Source: Jacaranda mimosifolia (Eukaryota > Streptophyta > Magnoliopsida > Lamiales > Bignoniaceae). From it: DNA of 64,000 bases. This document shows positions 58,969 through 64,000 of the stretch, piece after piece. The stretch spans positions 23,479,001-23,543,000 of the forward strand of contig CM032128.1 of assembly GCA_018894105.1 (NCBI GenBank), written 5' to 3'. Under the pieces are notes generated by a model. The model searched no databases. It was given only the letters and a program-made list of their open reading frames with translations, and had not been told where the DNA came from. The number at the start of each line of letters is the position of its first letter. Within the stretch, counting starts at the first letter, position 1. A program made the translations under genes and the position numbers.

Positions 58969-59109
58969 GAACTTTTTGTTCTTTTTTCTTTTCTTGTTTT
59001 TGGTTATGATCTCTGTTGCACTTTTTTTTTTTTTTTGAGATTACATAATAGAATTTTTTTTTCTATCTGCGGAGTTTTTTTCTTTTTCAAGACAAACAAG
59101 TAAAAAAAA

Positions 59110-59350
59110 TCTAATCTACCTTTTTTTTTTTTACTCAACATAACTTAAAATAAAAAACAAAAAATCAACTAAACTACTTTTTTTTTTTTTTAACTTAACA
59201 TAACCAACTAATGAATAAACTCAAACTCGAAACAAACAACTAACTACTTTTTTTTTTTTTTTCAGAACTCAACGTAACTTAAGAAACTCAAAGCAAACTA
59301 ATAAATAAATTCAAAGACTTAAAACAAACTAATAAAGATAACTAAACTAC

Positions 59351-59382
<32 letters not shown>

Positions 59383-59730
59383 CTTCTTCTTCTTCTTCTT
59401 CGTTTTTTTTTTCTTCTTCTTTTAAACTCAACATAACTTAAAACAAACCCAAAGTAAACTAATAAATAAATTCAAAGACTTAAACAAACTAATAAAGACA
59501 ACTAAACTGCTTCTATTCTCTCTCTCTCTTTTTTTTTTAACTCAACATAATTTAAAACAAACTCCAAATAAACTAATAAATTCAAAGACTTAAAACAAAC
59601 TAATAAAGACAAATAAACTACTCTTTTTTTTTCTTTTTTTACTCAACATAACTTAGAACAAACTTCAAAATAAACAAATTTAAAAAACTTAAAACAAACT
59701 AATAAAGACAACTAAACTACTTCCCTTTTT
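59110..59730. repeat. Minisatellite of T/C tracts and AACTCAACATAACTTAAAA units, with (CTT)n
   Basis: About seven units of 50-155 bp, each a T- or CT-rich tract, then ACTCAACATAACTTA, AAACTAATAAA and AACTAAACTAC. Unit length varies mostly through the pyrimidine tract, which in one unit is a (TTC) run of 16 repeats (59353-59400). Noncoding. Confidence 0.88.
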
Positions 59731-59935
59731 CTTAGTGAAACAAAGGAAAAATATAATTCAAAATAAACTCATGATTGAACTTAGAAAATATCTAAGTTGC
59801 TTACGTGCCCAATGAAGGGATCAAATCATAACATAATTCAAAGGAAGCATCTCTTGGAGGGGGTGCCGTTCACAACTTATACACATGTGGGTCAAGAGTA
59901 TCCATTGCTTAACCACCTTGGACTATGTGGGGTAT

Positions 59936-60184
59936 TTAATATTTCAACCACATAAAATGCCTTTAGTGAGTAAATTAGCAATTTAACCACATGCACTACC
60001 TCTGGTGGAGTAAGTTAGCAGTTTAACCACATACACTACCCTTGGTGAGTACCATTGACAGTTTATACTCACGCAGGTCAGGAGTGACATGCAGTTTAGG
60101 CTCATGATCAAGGAGCAACATGCAGTTTACGATCATGCGCCAAGGAGCAACATGCAGTCTAAGCTCGTGCGTCAAGGAGCAATC
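59936..60184. repeat. Two short tandem repeat families
   Basis: GCAGTTTAACCACATACACTACC-type units of about 42-47 bp repeat three times (59940-60045), then AACATGCAGTTTAGGCTCATG..CAAGGAGC units of about 31-34 bp three times (60085-60184). They lie immediately behind the 3' end of the minus-strand pol remnant. Confidence 0.8.
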
Positions 60185-63100
60185 TTCCAACTTTATGTAA
60201 GTAGCGCTTCGAGAATTTCCCATTTATAGGGCCAACTCTTAATCTATCTTCAGCAATCAACTTATATGCACCATTTGTATAGACTTCTTTGACAACATAA
60301 GAATCATCCCATTTTGATGTGAACTTATTCCTAGTTCGATGGGTCATGATGATGCGCCTTCTCACAGCAAGCACCAAATCCCCAACTTGATAAGATCGTG
60401 GTCGCACCTTTTTGTTAAATGCTTTGGAAAGGCAAGCTTGATAATACTCAAGTCTTTGTTGTGCTTCCAATCTTTTCTCATCAAAGACCTCTAATTCTTC
60501 AAGACATGAGTGTGCATTTTTTTCTTTAGTCAATCCTTCTTGTATGGCTATCCTTAATGATAGAATTTGCTGTTGAAGAGGTAAAACAACCATAAACCAA
60601 TTAATACAAAGTTGCCAGTGGGGGTGTTTTGTGAGTGGTTCGATATGCCCATAAAACTTCTCTAATTCTTTCATGCCTATCTCTTTTTGACTTTGAGACT
60701 ACTTTCTTCAGCAAATTACATAGAGTTTTATTGAATGCGTCAAAAAGACCATTAGCAGTAGCATAGTACATGGAAGATTTTCTCTACTTAAAATTGAACT
60801 TCTGACAAAGTTTTTCAGTGATTATGTATCGAGGAACCCCATAGTGATAGATAATGTTGATGCGGATAAAGTCAGCAACATTTTCCTTCTTTACTTTTTT
60901 GACAGGTATTGCTTCAACTCACTTAGAGAAATAATCTGTTGCAGCCAATATATGAGTGTCCAGTAGAAGACTTTATCATGGGTCCAACCACATCTAATCC
61001 CTAAGCATCAAATGGCCATGGAGCAACAATTGGATGCAATGGTTCTGGCGGTTGGTGAATGAGATTTGCATGAAATTGGCAAGCTTAACATCTTTGTGCA
61101 TAATCCATGCACTCTTTCACCATTGTTGGCCAGTAGTAACCCATTCTTTTTATTCAAAAATGTAATTTCGGACCTAACTGGTGAGCACCGCAAACTCTAG
61201 AATGAGTTTCTTCTATAGCTTGAATGTCTTCATCATCGCCTAAACATGGCAAGAAGATTCCATCAAATGATCACTTATAAAGTACACCTTCGTAATATAT
61301 GAAGCGAGCCAAACGATGTTGGATATCAACTCTTTGGCATGGATCATTATGTAATTTATCATACTTCAAATAATCCACAATTAGCTGGCACCTATCTTCT
61401 TTCTCTATCTCAAATACTTAAACAATATGGCTTTCATCTTCTTTATAATCCTCATACTCGAAAATTGGCGGTACAACCTAACTCTTACATATTGGAATAC
61501 TCACTTCATTTTCAAGCATGGCACGTGTAGAGGCTAATTTAGCTAGCGCATCAGCTTGCTTGTTTTCCTTTCTTAGCACATGTTCAATTTCTACATCCCC
61601 AAGCCAACCAATGAGTTTTTTGGCGTAATTAAAGTACGGGAATAATTTAGGTTTCTTGACTTCATATGATCCAAGCAACTGGTTGACCACAACTTAGAAT
61701 CTCTATAAACTTTAAGGTGCAACTATTTTATGTCAACCACTATCTCCAACCCAAGAATAAAAGCTTGATACTCAGCAACATTGTTGAAATAATTTTTAGT
61801 TGAAGTGAAGGAATATAGTAATACTTTATCATCATATGTGATGAATATAGCTCCAGCACTAGCTCTTTCTTTGTGGGATGCTCCATCAAAGTACATCTTC
61901 TAAGGAAGTGTTATTTCAACTATCAAGACATCTTCATTAGGTAGATCATCAGATAATTTCCACTCACAGGGATAGGAGATCAACCAAGAAGTCAGCCAAA
62001 ACTTGTCCTTTTACTGCCCTCTGCGGAACATAGACAGTCTCAAATTGTTGCAATTGAATGTACCACCTTGCAAATCTATCAGAGATGATGGGCTTTGACA
62101 TGGCATATTTTAGTGGATTTTCTTTTGAAGCAAGATGAATAGTATGAGCATGAAAGTAATGCTTTAGCTTTTGGATTGCAAAAATTAGAGCCGAACATAT
62201 TTTTTTAATCAGCGAGTATTTCAACTCATTTCACGTCATCATTCTCCTCAATCAGTACAAGGCATTTTCTTTTCCTTTATCATTCTCCTAAGCTAATAAA
62301 GCTCCAATGGAACGTTCTTGAGCAGCAATATAAAGAATTAATAGACATCTAGGTACTGGTGCGACCAACACAGGAGGCTTCATTAGATAAGTTTTTATGC
62401 TCTTAAAAGTATTGCTACAAGCTTCATCCCACTCAAATGGAATGCCTTTCTTCATGAGACGACTGAATGGTTGATATCTACTAGCTAAGTTTGATATGAA
62501 TCTCTGGAGATAAGCTAAATTCTCTTGCAAACTTTTGAGTTCATGGATGTCTCGAGGTTCAGACATTTTTAGAATTGCATCAATCTTTGCTTGCTCAATC
62601 TCTATACCTTGCTAATAAACAATAAATCCTAAAAACTTTCCAAACGTAACATAAAATGCACACTTTAGTGGGTTCATTTTGAGCTAATATTTTCTCAAGT
62701 GCTCAAAGACTTGTCTCAAATCTTAGAGATGATCTTATCGCTTTTTGGACTTTACGACTACATCATCAATGTAACATTCAATGTTCTTGTGAAGCATATT
62801 GTCAAAGATCTTATCTATAGCCCTTTAATATGCGGCACCAGCATTTCTTAATCTAAACGGCATCACTTTGTAGCAATATATTCCTTTGGCAGTGCAAAAT
62901 GCCGTCAACTCCTCATCTTTTGGCAACATGCATATTTGATTATACCCAGATGATCCAACTATAAATGACAGTGTTTTGTGTCCTATGGTAGTATCAATTA
63001 TGAGTTCTGCAATGAGCAATGGAAATTATCCTAAGGACAAGCACCATTCAAGTCCCTAAAGTCAACGCAAACTCGAATTTGGCCATTTTTTTCTTTACTG

Positions 63101-64000
63101 GGATAATGTTGGAAATCCATGCTAGATACTTGACTTCTCGAATAAATTCAACCTCAATGAGCTTGTACACTTCAACTTCAATCAAAGAAACCAATTCAGG
63201 GCAAAACTACTATTAAGCTTGTTTGATTGGATGAGTTCTTTTCTTCACTGATAAATTATGGACCGCGATCTTTGGATCTAAACCAGGCATCTCTTTGTAC
63301 GACCATGCAAACACATATTTGAAATCAGGTAATAACTCAACATATACTTCTTCTTCCTCAACAGTCAACAAAACACTAATGTAGATAGGCCGATGGTCAT
63401 GGGCATCACCTAAATTAATCTTTTTCAATTCATCTACAGTAGCCTAACACCTTCTTCAAACTTAGGAGGAGCAGTTTTAGCATCTTCTTCTTCAGTCAAA
63501 AATTCTTCACTCAAAGTAATATGATATACTAGTGCAAGATCCTCTTCTACGAACTCAGCCTTCTTGAAATCCACACATGCCCTTGTTTGTCTATCACTTC
63601 TTCTTATCTGGACCGTCTGCATTACACCAATTTCTCACTAATGTAACCAGTGTTGATAAGCTTGGAGATTTGCTTGGACAAACGATTTGTAACATTTTGA
63701 TGAGTTGACCGACTATTATTAGTAACAATACGATATGAAAAAGCCACGCGTTCTCTATCATCTTCTTTATCTATTTGAATGTGTGTGAAGATAATGGTTT
63801 GCAGTTTAACCTTTAAGATTCTACCACATGATAATTTAAAGTAGTGCACCGCTTCATGCGTGAAGGAATTGAACTCTTAAGCTTTTTTGGTTCATTAACC
63901 CATTTCATGTACTTTGGTATTTTAGATGAATTCAATCTCCAATTACAGGTTCTTTTATGCCGTCACTTCCCAAGTCTATTGAAAACTGAGATTTGCTGGA
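60159..64000 (-). pseudogene. Ty3/gypsy pol remnant, cut by right window edge
   Basis: Minus-strand pol read from 64000 down. 63849-63213 holds the segment before reverse transcriptase (FAWSYKEMPGLDPKIAVHNL); reverse transcriptase 63180-62600 with AFCTAKGIYCYKVMPFRLRN and the YIDD motif at 62773-62762; RNase H 62566-61478 (PFEWDEACSNTF, ISDRFARWYIQLQQFE, VLRKENKQADALAKLAS); integrase core 61200-60690 (TDYFSKWVEAIPVKKVKKEN); C-terminal part 60674-60159 with RLEAQQRLEYYQACLSKAFN, VRPRSYQVGDLVLAVRR and GPINGKFSKRYL. The frame changes several times and stops are frequent. Same broad class as the element at 1-4542, but a different, older copy. Confidence 0.9.

Noticed and set aside
59353..60223. 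Open frames over the (CTT)n and 31-bp repeat region
   Set aside because: They are repeat translations; the readable pol frame ends at 60159.

Overview
This is a plant nuclear chromosome segment, most likely from a eudicot: AT-rich, intron-split genes with GT..AG junctions, plant-type Ty3/gypsy and Ty1/copia retrotransposons, PIF/Harbinger transposons and plant MITEs. No prokaryotic or organellar signal is seen. Species was not identified. Only two ordinary host genes were found: a RIN4/NOI-family gene (7565-9108, +) carrying a 4-bp duplication that breaks its third exon, and a Josephin-like deubiquitinase gene (51508-52420, -) with a probable untranslated first exon near 53.5 kb. Almost everything else is transposon, much of it nested.

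Layout. 1-4542: minus-strand Ty3/gypsy (Tat-type) element with LTR, primer site and one long gag-pol frame broken by five nonsense codons; it runs off the left edge. 4543-5430: three copies of a MITE-like repeat. 7.4-9.1 kb: RIN4/NOI-like gene. 9557-9947: short inverted-repeat element. 10087-10350: copia remnant. 10486-15555: TIR element X, containing hAT-like element K (12474-14608), which contains Mutator-like element N (13158-14364). 15680-23940: PIF/Harbinger element A (TTA target duplication) with decayed transposase and Myb genes on + and a SANT-like gene on -. 23944-24786: Harbinger MITE B, sharing a TTA with A. 26743-41118: TIR element C (target duplication ATTTAAA), containing hAT-like element E (with an apparent retrocopy inside) and the 11.6-kb PIF/Harbinger element D (28250-39842).

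Element D has a stop-free three-exon DDE transposase, a Myb gene with two stops, a convergent SANT-like gene with three stops, and a GRF zinc-finger/membrane-segment gene with one stop. A and D share the same three-gene order (DDE+, Myb+, SANT-), which goes beyond the usual two-gene PIF/Harbinger plan and is the most interesting signal here.

41347-49935: two decayed copia elements in tandem, the second interrupted by hAT-like element F. 54645-54749: a tiny SINE-like insertion with a 16-bp target duplication. 54.9-60.2 kb: a plus-strand gypsy gag remnant, plant-mobile-domain fragments and several tandem arrays. 60159-64000: minus-strand gypsy pol remnant running off the right edge. No tRNA, rRNA or CRISPR feature was seen.
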